From Prunus persica (lineage: Eukaryota > Streptophyta > Magnoliopsida > Rosales > Rosaceae), in assembly GCF_000346465.2 (NCBI RefSeq), contig NC_034014.1, forward strand, positions 18,735,956 to 18,799,955: a DNA stretch of 64,000 nucleotides. Reading direction: 5' to 3'. Of this stretch, positions 23,479-35,875 are shown piece by piece. The translations under genes were made by a program, and so were the position numbers. The notes under the pieces are model-generated. The model worked only from the letters and a program-made list of their open reading frames with translations. It was not told the origin of the DNA and did no database searches. Each line of letters opens with the position of its first letter. Within the stretch, counting starts at the first letter, position 1.

Positions 23479-24977
23479 TCAAGAGTAGTCATATAACGAT
23501 ATGCTCTTGTCATCTGACACACTAGCAAGTCTACCAGGCATTCCTCCTGGTCGGAAGGCCACTCCCCAAACTTGGTCAGTGTGGTTGCTCATTGTCTGCA
23601 CAGCTCCCCTCATGTTGATATCCCACAGCCTCACAGTTCTATCACTTGAGCCCGTTGCAAGAGCCGCCCCATCTGTGCTCACATCCACACTCAGAACCCA
23701 GCTCGCATGTCCTGACATGGCCCCAACCAATGTTTTCCCCTCAGCATCATACATGTGCACATGGGTGTCATCTGAGCCCGTGAAAAGTAACCGTGGCTCA
23801 ACTGGAGAAAACACAAGAGACCTCACGGGCATGAAGTGGCCTTCCAGATGGTGCAGGAACTTGCCACGATCCGCGTCAAAAACAGAAACAGTTCCATCCA
23901 TCGATCCACAAGCTATGCGTCTACCATCAGGACTCCAGGCAACTGATAGCACAAACTTCTTGCTGCTGCTTTTATCCGTGGGCTTGGTTCCTTCTGGGCG
24001 AGGAATTGACAATGTGGCAAAGAGATTCCATGTGGTGGTGTCCCAAATTTTGACTGATGCACTTCCCCCACCCGCCACAGCTAGCATGGTACCCTGATCA
24101 AGTGCCAAAAGTCAGCATCAACTTGAATATAACCAAAGGGGTGGCTTCAAAACTTCAAATGGTTCTAGTTTGAAACACATATCAGTCAGAGATCAGATGT
24201 CCCCGAAGGGACCACAGTATCAGATACAAAATAAGAGAGATTCAACAGACACCGTCTTGAATTTTAGACACTGAGTATCAATGTTCACTTGAAGCATTCC
24301 ATTTATTCAAATTTGGTCCACTTGAAACATCACTTTAACAATTAAGAACTAACATAATACCAACTTTTGGCATGTCTGATATTACTAGTAAGGCAACAAG
24401 GAAAATACAACTTTCAGAAAGTAACATCTCAACCAGATCTGTAATTCAAATCCCATGGCTAGTTTCAGAAAAATTACTCAAGCCAAAAAGAAATCAAGCA
24501 AACTTGTATGCATAGATATATAAACAAGTAAAGCAACACCACATATTCAACTTGCAACAAAACAGTAAATTAATTTAACAAGCTCAAAAAGGACCCAAAA
24601 ATAAATATCTAAGAAAAATTTGAAAATTGCAAAGGTACCTGAGGATTGAAGCGTAATTGCCAGACTTCAGAGGGGGGGGCTTCGAGACTAGCGATGGTGT
24701 TGTTGGAGTCGACATCGAAAACCCTAACAAAGCTGTCGAGTGAAGCCGAGGCAGCAATATGGCCAGAGGGGTGAGCTGCCACTGAAGCGACACCGAGGCA
24801 GTGGCCGGTCATCTTGCCCTGGTTGACTAGCTCGTCTGGCTGCCACAGCCTCACGGTCTCGTCCAGTGATCCGGTTAACAACAAAGCAGGTCGGGTCTCC
24901 GTTGACGGGACCCATGTCACCGCCCATACTGACTCCTCATGCGCGTCCTCGATTGATTTCAACCCTGCAAGCTTCAT
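23479..24977 (-). CDS. VIP3: WD40 protein VIP3/SKI8 (Paf1 complex and Ski complex subunit)
   Basis: The plant VIP3/SKI8 protein is a seven-bladed beta-propeller scaffold. In the nucleus it is part of the Paf1 complex, which couples Pol II elongation to histone modification and sets flowering time. In the cytoplasm it belongs to the Ski complex that feeds mRNA to the exosome. Two exons, 24977-24639 and 24093-23479, join in phase 0 at FNPQ/GTMLAVAGG and give 317 residues, close to the family's ~321. It begins MKLAGLKSIEDAHEESVWAV. WD-type blades follow: LLTGSLDETVRLWQ, AASASLDSFVRVFDVD, SASVKIWDT, ACGSMDGTVSVFD, FTGSDDTHVHMYD, ATGSSDRTVRLWD and SVSDDKSISLYDYS. The internal PPSEVW and the C-terminal SLYDYS match this family rather than a generic WD40. 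No lesions. The 5' UTR may be spliced. Confidence 0.95.
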
Positions 24978-26000
24978 TGATAATTGGTTTGCTGAAACAA
25001 CCCTAGTGTGCTTAATTCTTCAGTCCTCACTCCCCAATTTTCAGATCAGATTTTTATTTAGTTGTAACTGCATGCAAGCCCAATGATTAATCAGGGAGTC
25101 TGATAACACAATCATCAAATCTAGCATGCTGAGAAGTACACTGGAAAGCCAGCGACTTTCTAGCATGCTGATGGAAATAGCTAGAGGCACTCTATTGAGT
25201 ACAATGTAAGAAGTTATCCATATAATAAATCATCTTGGACAGAAACAGTGCATGAATGATGAAAAACACAATTTGATATACAAGTGCATTCCATAGTCCA
25301 TGACAGGAAGATTCATATTTGTCACAGATAAACATTCAAGCACTAATAAGTTATAAGTTGCAAAGTCCAAACAAGATTGGCTAAAAAAAAAAGGTCCAAA
25401 CAAGATTCTACATTTAAATATTGAATAATATCAAGCTGATGGTCTCAAATGTTTATATGCTTTCCAGAGGAAGATCTCACTAGCTCAAGGTCATTCCTCA
25501 AACCCTCTCCCGAAGCATCTGCAATACCAACAAATATTGTCTCAGAGTTGGGAAGTAGCTAAACTATTAGACGCATCATGTTAATTTAGCTGGTTTTAGT
25601 TCTGAATAAGTGAAAATGGGGAGTAAAAAGTCCGGACTTGCCACACCCCAAAGTACCTGTTTCACAAAATTAGAATTTTACTTGAGAACCAATTTATCCC
25701 AGAATTGTTTTGTTCATGATCTGTGCGAAACCATTCATCTTTACTTGCTTACAGATCAAATAGAAAACAACAAGGGCAAAAGTTGGAAGCTTGCACTATG
25801 GTTTGCAATTTCTTGTGGCTAAACAAGCCCTCCCTTATTGTGGTTAAAATAATTCAGAAACCACATTTCTCAGAGCATCCAAATCCATTCATAACAAATT
25901 ATAGCATACTAAGCGATCATTAGCTTCAAAACAAAAATTCGTAGGCAGCTATTATCTAATTAACAAAAATTCTAACTTCACAAACTAAGTAAATTATATA
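24978..26000 (-). other. Upstream region of VIP3 with a candidate spliced exon
   Basis: A minus-strand acceptor-like TATTGCAG precedes ATGCTTCGGGAGAGG near 25520, and the frame then runs to TGA at ~25446. A donor-like CTCAAG/GTTTCC lies near 26194. Joined, they would give a short open frame (…VSYAAQ/DASGEGLRNDLEL…) that has no ATG. It could be a non-coding leader of VIP3 or a separate small gene. I recognise no domain. Confidence 0.25.
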
Positions 26001-26187
26001 CCCAAATCAACAACAATTCCAACCACACAACAACTTATTAAATTATAATGTACCCAACCCATATAACAACAGCAGCTTATTAAAAGACAGAAGAACCCAA
26101 ATCAACAACAATTCCAACCACACAACAACTTATTAAATTATATACCCAACCCATATAACAACAGCAGCTTATTAAAAGAAAGAAGAA
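26001..26187. repeat. Tandem duplication, 95-base period
   Basis: CCCAAATCAACAACAATTCC starts at 26001 and again at 26096. The two units differ by a few bases and a small indel. They lie just downstream (minus strand) of the donor-like site near 26194. Confidence 0.85.
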
Positions 26188-26339
26188 GGAAACCTTGAGC
26201 TGCGTAAGAAACCCCAACCAAATGAATCTGAGTGGCGACGGCGATGGTGCGACGGCGCTGGTGAGTTCTCCTTCTTCCTTCTTCTTCTTCTTCTGTTTTG
26301 GTTGGCGTCTGAATGATACCCAAAAGACCTAGCCTCTCG

Positions 26340-27309
26340 ACATAGGCAGTCTTCTGAAATTCTAAGCTTTTACTTTACATTTAAACCCCAAATATTTAAT
26401 AACCTTCAAAATCACCCTCAAAATTTTCAAATATTTTCGTTTTTACCCCCTGACGTATTGGTGCTGTATCGTGACGGTATCGAAGTCGTATCGTAAAGTC
26501 AGCAGGTCATAAAAGTCTACAATACGCCACATGGCGTATCGGATACATATGAGGGCCATATCAGTGCCTTATCATATTGGCGCCGTATCCGATACTCGCA
26601 TACCCCAAAAACCAGCGTATCAGTGCAACAGAGCGGCTATACAACACAAATGTTACATGGTACTATGATGAATAAGTACTTGGGCCAACAACACCTTACC
26701 TCTGGGGCGTTCAAAAAATTTTCATTCTTAACGGTCTCTACGTAAAAATCTATGCATGTTGCAAAACCTTCTACAAATTCAAATCACCCCACAGCTTAGT
26801 TGCGGCATGAATGTACCATATGGCGGCACATCCCATTTCAGCTCATACATCGTCAAATAAGAAATCTAAATACGCATACAACAGGGCACAGTCATATCAG
26901 ATAAATTAAAAGGATTAACAAAAGGTTTGGCAAAAGCACCAAACTTTATTAAAACCCCATCAAAACCCAGAAGATAAAAACAGATATTCAATCAAAGCAA
27001 TCATGAGAGAGAATACAGACAGAAAAACTGGAAGAGGAACTTACCTATGAATTGCAGGAACTGAGAAGCAAAACTGTAATGAATTTTCCTCTCCAATGGT
27101 TGAACTCGCTCAGGCACCACACCTACGCATTTATATACACACAAATATTAGTGACCCAAAACCGCATTCTCACATTGCATCAAACACCAAGTGAGCACTT
27201 AGCAACTGATGCAAAAAACAGAGGCTGGCATAGCTCAAAACGGTATAGAGTATTGAAAAACATATTTTCAGACTCTAAGAAAACAAACAAACGACATTAC
27301 CAGAAATAG
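26340..27309. other. No gene recognised; splice-donor-like site at ~27043 (minus)
   Basis: Contains CGTATCGGATAC-like motifs (26450-26620) of unknown meaning. A minus-strand CAATTCATAG/GTAAGTTCC near 27043 looks like a good splice donor. A coding exon could not be supported. Confidence 0.3.
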
Positions 27310-27319
27310 GGCTTAGAAA

Positions 27320-27487
27320 GGCTTTTTATCACAAAACATCCTTGACGTTTGCGAAATAATCAGATTGCATCCTTAAGTTTTTTTGTATCACTCATGGTCC
27401 ATAACGTTATTATGGGTGCTCTTAAATAGTCCCTCCGTTAAAAAAACTGTTAAGTCCTTATTTTATGAGGGATATAATCATCAAATC
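27320..27487 (+). repeat. MULE left terminal inverted repeat
   Basis: Pairs with 31499-31667 by reverse complement with scattered mismatches. Includes TTTTTGTATCACTC and CCCTCCGTTAAAAAAA blocks. Confidence 0.9.
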
Positions 27488-27977
27488 AATCCCTTTTGAC
27501 CTCTTCAATGCCTTAGACCCATTTGCCACCAATTTAGAACCATGTCCCTCCATTTTTTGTTGGAATTNGCGGGCAACTAAAGNTGCAATTCATTTTCACA
27601 TGGAATTGNCGGGCAACTAAAGCATTGAAAATGGAAAGGAACAAATTGGACTATAAACAACACACGTTGAACAAATTGAATAAACTAAACTATCAACCAC
27701 TATGAACAAATTAAACCAACTGCATACATCAAAAACCACTTCCATATATAAAAAATCACATTCAATTACATCATCAACCACATTCAGTTCCATCACATTA
27801 ACCCCTACATGACTTCCATCAAAAATCACTTCCATACATACAAAAATCCTAGACCACTTCCATCAAAAACCACTTTCAGTTCCATCACTTTAACCCCTAG
27901 AAAGCTTCCATCAAAAAATAATATCATACATCAAAAACCTTAGACCACTTCCAATTACAGTTCCATAAAACAACATC

Positions 27978-30900
27978 TCAAACTCTCGATGGCCTTCCTT
28001 TCTTTGCTGGAGACTTTAATTTCCTTCTTTGGACAGCTTGCTGGGATGAAGAATTGTGTGCAATAGGAGGTTGTGATGCCACTTGAGGTGCTGGAGAGGG
28101 TTGTGAAAACCTGACAACTGCTAGAGAAGGTTGTGAAATACTTGTTCCTGCTGGAGCATTAGAGTTTGACCTTGATTGCTGCATTTTCCTCCCTCCTCTT
28201 GCCACCTAGACAACAATTAAAGTCAAACTATAATACAATAATTAGAACCATTTTAATCACAATACAATGATTTTGTAAAACCTTAAGTTTTGGTTTCCTT
28301 TGTCTAGGTTTAGGGACCACTTGGGCACTTGGAGGCTGCAAAGCATATGAAGAATTTTGTAATTAATCAATAAGAAAATGAAAAATATAATTCCTTGAAG
28401 TAAGAATATAATATACCTGTTGACTTGTTAATTTGCCACATGTTTTCTTATTATGGCCAGCTTGGCCACATTTGCTGCAACTAAATTTGTCATGAACCCA
28501 CTTAGATAGTTTGTTTCCTTTGGTTGCAGCTAGTNGATCACCTTGCTCCCTAGCCCTTTTCTTTCTTGGCCTCCCAGTTTGCTTCTTAAATAGAGGAGGC
28601 AACAATGGGTGAGGACCAGTGCTTAGCCACTGATCCATACTAGGCATTGGAGAAATAATAGGGTTATAGCACTTAAGATAAGCTTCCCTTTTGTAGCACT
28701 CATCTACATATGAGTAAGGGTCATGCTTCCTTCTAAGAATGCAACTGATCGCATGTGGACATGGGAGCCCACAAAGATCCCATCTCCTACATGAGCATGT
28801 TTTTATTGCAAGATCTACTGCAAATTGCCCCCCATGCATATTTGTGACTTGATACTTCATATCCCCAGACAAAGTAGGAAAACAATAACCAGCCTCCAGC
28901 TTGTTCTTCTCCATAATTTGTTCAATCCTTGGACCAACATGCCTTTTCCACTTCCAAGCTACAACCCACCTGTTTGCCATCCTCACCATGAGATTTGTCC
29001 TTATACCCTCAAGCATTGACAGAATTGGCTTGTCCCTTGCCTTTAATATTGAAGAATTGAAAGCCTCACAAAGATTATTCAGCAAAATATCACACTTATA
29101 CTGGGTTCTAAAGTGTGATCTACTCCAATGAACTGCAGACTTTGGGTGCAACCACTTCCAAGCAACTTCACTCTCTTGCTTCATCCTCTCCATATGGCAT
29201 TGCCACCAAGGGATTGTTGTTGCCCTAGCTGCATCCCACATAATTTGTTTTAATGTCAGGCCACTATGTGAAATCTTGAAATTGTTGTAAAAACGACGGA
29301 CACAATGCCTATGTTCTGCATTGGGAAGTAAATCACCAAGGACAAGTCCTAAACCCTTTTGTTTATCTGAAATGAAAGCATAACCATGTCCATTTTCAAT
29401 GGCTAAGTCCGCAATCAGATTTCTTATAAACCACTCCCATGTTTCTTTATTCTCTATCTCTACAACAGCGTAAGCAAGCGGGAACATTCCATTGTTCCCA
29501 TCGATCCCCACTACTGTCAATAACTGACCAGGATGTGGTCCCTTAATGAAACACCCATCCATACCAATTATGGGCCTACAACCTTGCAAAAATCCAGTCT
29601 TGCATGCTTCCAAACAAATATACAACGTATGAAACCTTCTTTGATCACCATCCATCTCAGTTTTAAGCAAAACTGTGCTTCCTGGATTTGCCCTCTTCAA
29701 TTCCTCACAGTAATCGTGCAGCTTGTGGAATTGCTCAACAAAACTACCTTTGTTTAAATTCCTTGCCTTCAACTTAGCTCTATATATTTGTTGCATACTC
29801 GGCTCCAAGCCAAAATCTCTTTGAATTGCAGCTGTAAATCCAGGAACTGACCAATCCGGATCAGCCCTTAACTGACTTGCATACCTTTGAGCAAAAAAAG
29901 TAGAATTCAGCCAATAATTTCTCTGATCCCTTGAACACTCATGCTCCAAATTCAAGGTTTTGATGACCATTGTTGGTGAGTCATCAATTCTCGAAGCAAA
30001 TATCACAAAAAGGCAGCCCACCTCTCATGCAGCCCTTACTCTTTGTTTGTCATCCTTTTTAAACCATATGTTCTTCCCTACCATGCAAGTATAGTGTTGC
30101 ACGGCCTCTTTAAATACTGTTTTGTTGGCAAAGTGCATGCCAATATCAAAGGTTGGATTTTTTAGCATAGCTTCTCTCCTCCATTGTCTGAAGTTTGGAA
30201 CATTTATTTTCCTCCTATTGCTGGTGACTTCACGATTCTCATCACACTCGTCATCACTGTCTTGTTTGCTATGAAGATCTTCTGAATTCTGGACATCATT
30301 TGAAATCTCCCCTGCATAACCCATTTCTTCAGGCTCTTCTTCAATTGGATTGTCAATGCACTCCTCAAACATTGTATCATCAATCTCCACCTCTTCTGCA
30401 TCTGTATCTTGCTCATAGTCACTATCTATGAACTCCGTATCATCTTCTTCGCCACTCTCTTCATTTTCACTAGCAATCCCAGCTCTTTCCCTTTCTTCCT
30501 GCATATTAACTTCTCCATTTTTTGTGCCATTCCCATCTTGTCCCTCATTTTGCCCTTCATATTCCCTTTTCTGACCTTCAGCTTCTTTGTAGGTGCCACT
30601 TGCTGTTTCACTTAGTAAATCCCCATGCTGACCTTGCCATGACAACTTATAAAGTGGCACATCAAATGAAACAACATATAGATGGATAATTTTGCTGTTA
30701 GGCCTTTCTGCAACCATCTGCAACACATTTTCATCATTACCTATTAATTTGTAATCCTTATCACGAGGCAACTTGTAGTAAAAACATATGTTCTCCCCAG
30801 TATAACCTATTTCTTTTGCAATCCTAACTAGCTCAATCCACGATAATTTATCTCCATCTATATTGTCAAGAAACACAACCTCCCCTCCACAATATTCATC

Positions 30901-31372
30901 CCCTTTTTCGACAGCTACTTGCATCAGTGTACCTCCATAGTGAATCTCAAGAGTAAGCTTGTCAGGATCTGCCAGAACAAACACTTAATTAATCCTAAGA
31001 ATTGAAGTCTATTTTTTTTCCTTCATTACCTATTTCAAAGTTTTTCTATAATAAATACATACACCAACCGCATGAAAACAAACCATATATGACAAACCAC
31101 AACCACACACTGACAACAACCAAAGTACCAAAGCAACAAAACAATAAACAAACTCCCATATTTGAATATGACATAAACTAGTCAAATATGGACCACACCC
31201 AAAGCATAAAGCCACAGGTTAAAGCGTAAAAATCCTCATAAGAACCAAATAGTCAAATACGACTCAAACTAGTCAAATATGAACACTTTGCTTTTTCATT
31301 CTTCAAAAGATTCTTACCTTTATACGTTGGAGCCTTTCCTCCTTTTCGATAGGTTTCATTTGCCTCATCCAT
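27978..31372 (-). pseudogene. MuDR-type transposase, four exons, one in-frame stop
   Basis: Catalyses cut-and-paste transposition of the MULE. Exons are 31372-31318, 30968-28417, 28335-28282 and 28205-27978. All joins follow GT-AG and keep frame, giving about 962 codons. It begins MDEANETYRKGG, then a PB1-like N-terminal domain (LTLEIHYGGTLMQVAVEKG), an acidic region, and a MuDR DNA-binding region (FANKTVFKEAVQHYTCMVGK). The RNase H-like core has the acidic residues in IIGMDGCFIKG and FISDKQKGL, and a SWIM zinc finger follows (CSCRRWDLCGLPCPHAI). A CCHC knuckle (CSKCGQAGHNKKTC) comes near the end, then an SP-rich tail ending KKGRPSRV. A TGA at 30024-30022 (about codon 334) breaks it within the DNA-binding region; otherwise the frame is open. 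One N at 28535 leaves one codon unknown. Confidence 0.92.
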
Positions 31373-31498
31373 CTTCTCTCAATCGCTTTTACAGATGAAC
31401 TTTACCGCCCAATTTCCCAGAAATAAGGGTAGAAATAGGTCTGATGATGTTGACGATGACCTCGAGGAAACATATTTGAAGCGTGAGAGGGAAAAGGG

Positions 31499-31667
31499 AT
31501 CTGACGATTTTATCCCTCATAAATTTGGGGATTTAACCATTTTTTTAACGGAGGGACCATTTAAGAGCACTCATATTAACGTTAGGGACCACGAGTGATA
31601 CAAAAAAACCTTAAAGATGCAATCTGATAGTTTTGCAAACGTCAGAGACGTTTTGTGATAAAAAGCC
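31499..31667 (-). repeat. MULE right terminal inverted repeat
   Basis: Reverse complement of the left repeat. It contains the same TTAACGGAGGGACCATTTAA block and ends GTGATAAAAAGCC. Confidence 0.9.
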
Positions 31668-31677
31668 GGCTTAGAAA

Positions 31678-32304
31678 TTAGAAATAAGATACCAAAACAA
31701 AAAGGTGAGCCCTTACCTGCACACTGAGTAAGTGGGTTTCACGAATTCCTCTATTTCTTTTGTGCAGCCATTTTGTGGGTTGGTTTGTAGTGAAGGTCTA
31801 TGAATAGGAGGCCTAGCGGCTTCTCCAGATCTCCTTTGCTTTGCAGAGCACGGTGGTTCTGCACGTTTATATTTTTCTTTTATTCTTTTTTTTTTCCTTT
31901 TTTTTTTTTTGGGTTTTACAATAATAATAGCCATTCTTAATATTTCTGGTTAGGATCCAAACCCTCATTAACGTCATGTTTACTAATCCGTAATTGAATT
32001 AGGAGGAATTGAATTGAGAATGAGTTGGATTGAGGAGAATTAGATTTCAAATTCTTATTGAAGTTGTTTACTAAGGCTCAGTTTGGGATTGCTGTCACTT
32101 TTAAAAAAAGTTGATTCTACTGTGCTTTGAAAATAATTAGCTGTAAAGTAAAACAACTCCATGTTTGATAAACAATATTTTTAAAGTGTTGTTAGTACAA
32201 AAAGCAGTGTCAAAACCGTTTGGCAAATTTTAATATAAAATTGTTGTAACTGTAAATAATGACTAAAATAGACAGGATGTTAAAAGTGTTATGTACTAAT
32301 CATG
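31678..32304. other. No gene recognised; donor-like site at ~31717 (minus)
   Basis: A minus-strand CTCAGTGTGCAG/GTAAGG near 31717 resembles a splice donor after a 5' UTR-like stretch. With the similar site at ~27043 it raises the possibility that the MULE sits in an intron. The rest is AT-rich. Confidence 0.25.
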
Positions 32305-32600
32305 TGGGTGGTAGTGGTAGTGATGGAGTGAAGGTGGTGGTGGTGATGAAGGTGGAGTTGGTTGTTGTGGTAGTGGTGGTAGTGGGGATGGCGGTTGTGG
32401 AGGTGGTGGTTGTGGAGGTGGTGGTGGTGGTGGTGGTGGTGGTGGTGGTGTTGGTTGTGGAGGTGGTGGTGGATGTGGAGGTTTTGGAGGAGGTGGTGGT
32501 TGTGGTGGTGGTGGTGGTGGCGGTGGCTGTGGCAGTGGTTGTGGAGATAGTGAATGTGGTGGTGCAAGCAGTGAAGTTGGATGTGAAAGTGGAGGTGGTG
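32305..32600 (+). repeat. GGT-rich low-complexity tract
   Basis: Imperfect (GGT)n with a pure core around 32402-32450. All six frames give simple Val, Gly, Thr or His runs, so the apparent frames are not genes. It sits within AT-rich MITE-like flanks (AAGGCTCAGTTTGGGATTGC near 32074). Confidence 0.9.
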
Positions 32601-32924
32601 TCCAAGAGCCTGCTTTTAAAAGCTGCTGTCAAAAGGCCACTATTTTTAAAATAATCAAGATATTTTAATTTTACCAAACACATTAAACTGCTTAACTTTA
32701 AAGGGAAGCAAGTTTTTAGCCAAAAGGGGCATTTATTTGGAGTTCTAGTACAAGATGCTTGACCTTTAGCACTTAAGAGCACATCAAGCATAGTTGCAAG
32801 CTTATGCGTTTGTTTATTTTTATAGGAAACTGTTATTGGGATTCTAAAAAGTCATCACGCGCTCATCCCTTTAGAGTGCCAATAACAACTCCCTTATTTA
32901 TGTTACAATTAGAATATGACTAAT

Positions 32925-35796
32925 CTAATTGAGTTTTATGTAGTTATTCTCGATCATCCACCTAAGACCCCAGTGATCGTATTGACACTTGTAAGCCCAA
33001 TATGCCCATCCAAAAGTGGCACGCCCATAAACATCTATTTGGGCTTTTGCAAATCTCTGGTAGTCTTCTATTGACGCTCCATTTATCGCCCATTCTGCAA
33101 CCCATTCTCCTGTACAATATATTCTCATCAAAACCTACCATACACTGATATAACATGTTTTAATTTGAATGATATGAAAATCACAATGAGTACAAATTGC
33201 TCAAGATGAAAATGTTCATGAAGAGACTTACATGTCATTAGAGGCATTATACAAGGATATCTTATCCCTTTCTTAATTTTTTATGCATCGAACCTTTTAT
33301 CCGTCATTTGAAATCTTTGTCTATAGACTACAAATCTAAAATAGGTATTTTTATTTCCCATAACGGTGTAAGGATTAATAGTGAGTGGTGACTTACCAAC
33401 AAATATTTAATGAATTTGCAACGTATTTTTTGTAAGAAGGTAAGAGGGGAAGGTAGTTAGCATTCATTCAACAATGAAATAAAAATAATGCCAGTGATGC
33501 CCAAGATCAATTCATTATTTACTAGTTCTTAATTTAATAGTGAGTACTGACTTACCAACAAAAGTGAGGGGTCCATTGGAAGTGGTCACAGCATCGAGAT
33601 CAGAAGCTCGTTGGTTGTAGATGAAATCCACATTTTGTTGCACACTGAAGCTGTTGAACATGTCCGAGTACAGGCTATAGAAATGCACGTCTATCGCTAC
33701 GCGATCGAGGCCTCCGGCAAATGAGAGAAGCTCCTTTGCATCTGCAGGTCCCAATCTGTTTGATAAGATCACATAAGCGCTTGAAGTGTGCTTCCGTACA
33801 GCTTCATAACCAGCTTTGTAATAATTTTTTAGGCTGTCTAGATTGACGCCAGGTGCCATAGGCTCATTCATTAACTCAACTGCTGCAAGAGCTGGATGAT
33901 TAGCATATCTGCTCAGAAAAAAAGTCAGATTAGTTGTTAAGTTGGTATCAGTTCTACGTAATTCTATAAGCCAAGTCTTGTAGTGTGGGCTTGTAATAAA
34001 GCAGGGAATTAAATTGATTGTTGTGTGATGAAGACTAAGCGCACCCTAAGCCGGCACCCCGCCCCCTATGAGTGGTTAGCAAAATAAATAAATTCCATAA
34101 ACATAAGTGGGTGAGGTTAATCTTATATTTGTTTAGTAAAGAATTGAATGTTCGTTAAGTATTAAACCTTGATGCTAAGAAATCTATGACTGCCACAGTG
34201 TCTTGTATGTTGGAATCTCCCCATTCCTGGTAGCCATCTCTTGTTGCACTGTGGTCATTGGCGTTTTGGGACCCTTCAACTGCATGAAGATCTACAATTA
34301 CCTTCAGCCCATTGTTTCTGCATACATGTTGTGTTCAGAGAGAGTGAAACAGCAATAATACCAATTTGAAGTAATTTTTCTCTCTCTGTTTTATGTGTAA
34401 TATAACTTTATAACAAGTTGCAACTTGCAACTACCCTTACTGTGCCCATGTGAAAGCATTGTCCAGGGCTTGCAAGGAGCCTCCAACAAAAGGCTTAGGT
34501 GGTGTTGGATCTTTTGCAATCCACCATCCAACTGGGATCCTCACCGCATTCAAGCCGTTCGATGATAAGAACCTGAAATCGTCTTCGGTGATGTAACTGT
34601 TCCAGTGATCCTGTCAAGCATAAATTCAATTTGATTACTTCTGATTTACTCCATGAAACCAATACTGTTTTGTTTTTTCTTGTTGAAAATCATATGAATC
34701 TTACCTGCAGGACTTGAGGAGCCTTATCTGGACCATAACCATTTGTGATTTGGTATTCACCTCTTAAGGTCTTGTCACTTAATATTGTCATTATGAAGAC
34801 AGATGGATTATCATCTTCCCAACCTGAGCCTCCATAATCTGCAGTCAATTGTGTCTCTGATGTTGCCTAATTACAACGAAAAGTATGATTTTCATGAGAG
34901 GGACTTCTTGGTCACTTTTCCCTAATGTATATATGTGACAAATAAATTGAACTTTGGTGCTTAATGCTACCAGAGGAAACAATCACCTGCAGAAATAAAC
35001 CATTGGATGCTTGAATGCGAACTCTATTTTGATCACCATCATTCCTTACAATCCGAAATGTTTCGGTGCTTCCAGGTGAATCTGAAACTGCAATTAGGCC
35101 GGTTCCCTGGTCTTGGTTGGGCAATCCCACAAACTGCTTGTTGAACACTCTCAAATTGAAAGATGATTCATCAATTCTCCACAACTGCATTACACAAGAA
35201 AAAAACCTATGGAGTGAAATTTACTTATTTAGTTTTTGGTAAATAATGATGTTCAATTTTTATCTGGCTTTTGGTAGTGCTGCATTAATGTTGGCTTGAA
35301 GAGCATACCCTGAAAGTTTCCCAACCAGAGGCCGAATCACGGTTGACAACAACAACAGAACCACTGCCACCCCCATTTTCTGGTGCAATATACTTCTGCA
35401 GCTTTGTGGACTTGAATTGAACTTGTGTTCCATCCTGCAAATGATTTCAAAATAAAAAACTTTGAACTACATTTTTTCGGAAGGGAATAGTTCCGATTAT
35501 TTGTGGTTTTAGTAGAGAAAAACAAAACTGTAAAACAAAATCACACCCAAAAAAAAAAAAAATGCTTATTTGTGATGAATGCAGTAGCTCTAAGAAAAAT
35601 AAAACTATACCAAAAGGTCATTGTTGGGAATGCCATCATAGAGAGAAGGTTTCATCCAACCCTCTGTAACAAGCCAATTCCCAAGATTCACAGCTTTGAA
35701 TGGCAAATTGAAGTCTTGTGCTAAGGAAAGAGGAACAACACATGAGATCAGGTACAAAGCCAGAAGATGGTACATCTTAAAGTAAAAATATGCCAT
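32925..35796 (-). CDS. Secreted GH5 exo-beta-1,3-glucanase (glucan 1,3-beta-glucosidase-like) with fascin-like insert
   Basis: Predicted to hydrolyse beta-1,3-glucans or other beta-glucosides in the apoplast. Eight exons: 35796-35611, 35434-35309, 35184-34987, 34866-34705, 34610-34441, 34317-34168, 33908-33556 and 33109-32925. All are GT-AG and in frame, giving 509 residues. Residues 1-27 form a signal peptide (ALYLISCVVPLSLAQ). Then KAVNLGNWLVTEGWMKPSL, a fascin-like beta-trefoil segment (~60-170), and the GH5 barrel: GLNAVRIPVGWW, VIVDLHAVEGSQN, HPALAAVELMNEP with the acid/base Glu ~346, VHFYSLYSD, and FVGEW with the nucleophile Glu ~450. Both catalytic residues are present and no lesion is seen. 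The fascin-like insert matches the plant GH5 clade typified by rice GH5BG. Substrate is inferred from the family. A TATA box and paired W-box cores lie just upstream. Confidence 0.95.
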
Positions 35797-35853
35797 CTTT
35801 CAATTTTTCAATCTCTCAATGAGAAATGAATGAAAAGGGCCTCAGGTACATTA

Positions 35854-35865
35854 CATATTATATAG
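35854..35865 (-). promoter_or_regulatory. TATA box of the GH5 gene
   Basis: CTATATAATATG on the minus strand, about 60 bases upstream of the ATG at 35796, leaving a short 5' UTR of ~30 bases. Confidence 0.55.
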
Positions 35866-35875
35866 AAACAACAAT

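Larger units (their letters stand above)
27320..31667 (-). mobile_element. Mutator-like element (MULE), 4.35 kb, nearly intact
   Basis: Terminal inverted repeats of ~168 bp begin GGCTTTTTATCAC (27320) and end GTGATAAAAAGCC (31667). They are flanked by a perfect 10-bp target duplication GGCTTAGAAA (27310-27319 and 31668-31677), diagnostic of Mutator transposition (9-11 bp). The inside holds a single minus-strand transposase gene. Three single Ns lie in the left non-coding part (27568, 27583, 27609) and one in the gene (28535). The perfect target duplication suggests a fairly recent insertion. Confidence 0.95.

Noticed and set aside
23501..24097. 198-codon plus-strand frame
   Set aside because: Exact antisense shadow of the second VIP3 exon.
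32259..32791. Overlapping Val-, His- and Thr-rich open frames on both strands
   Set aside because: All are produced by the GGT tract; no start context, domain or splice structure.
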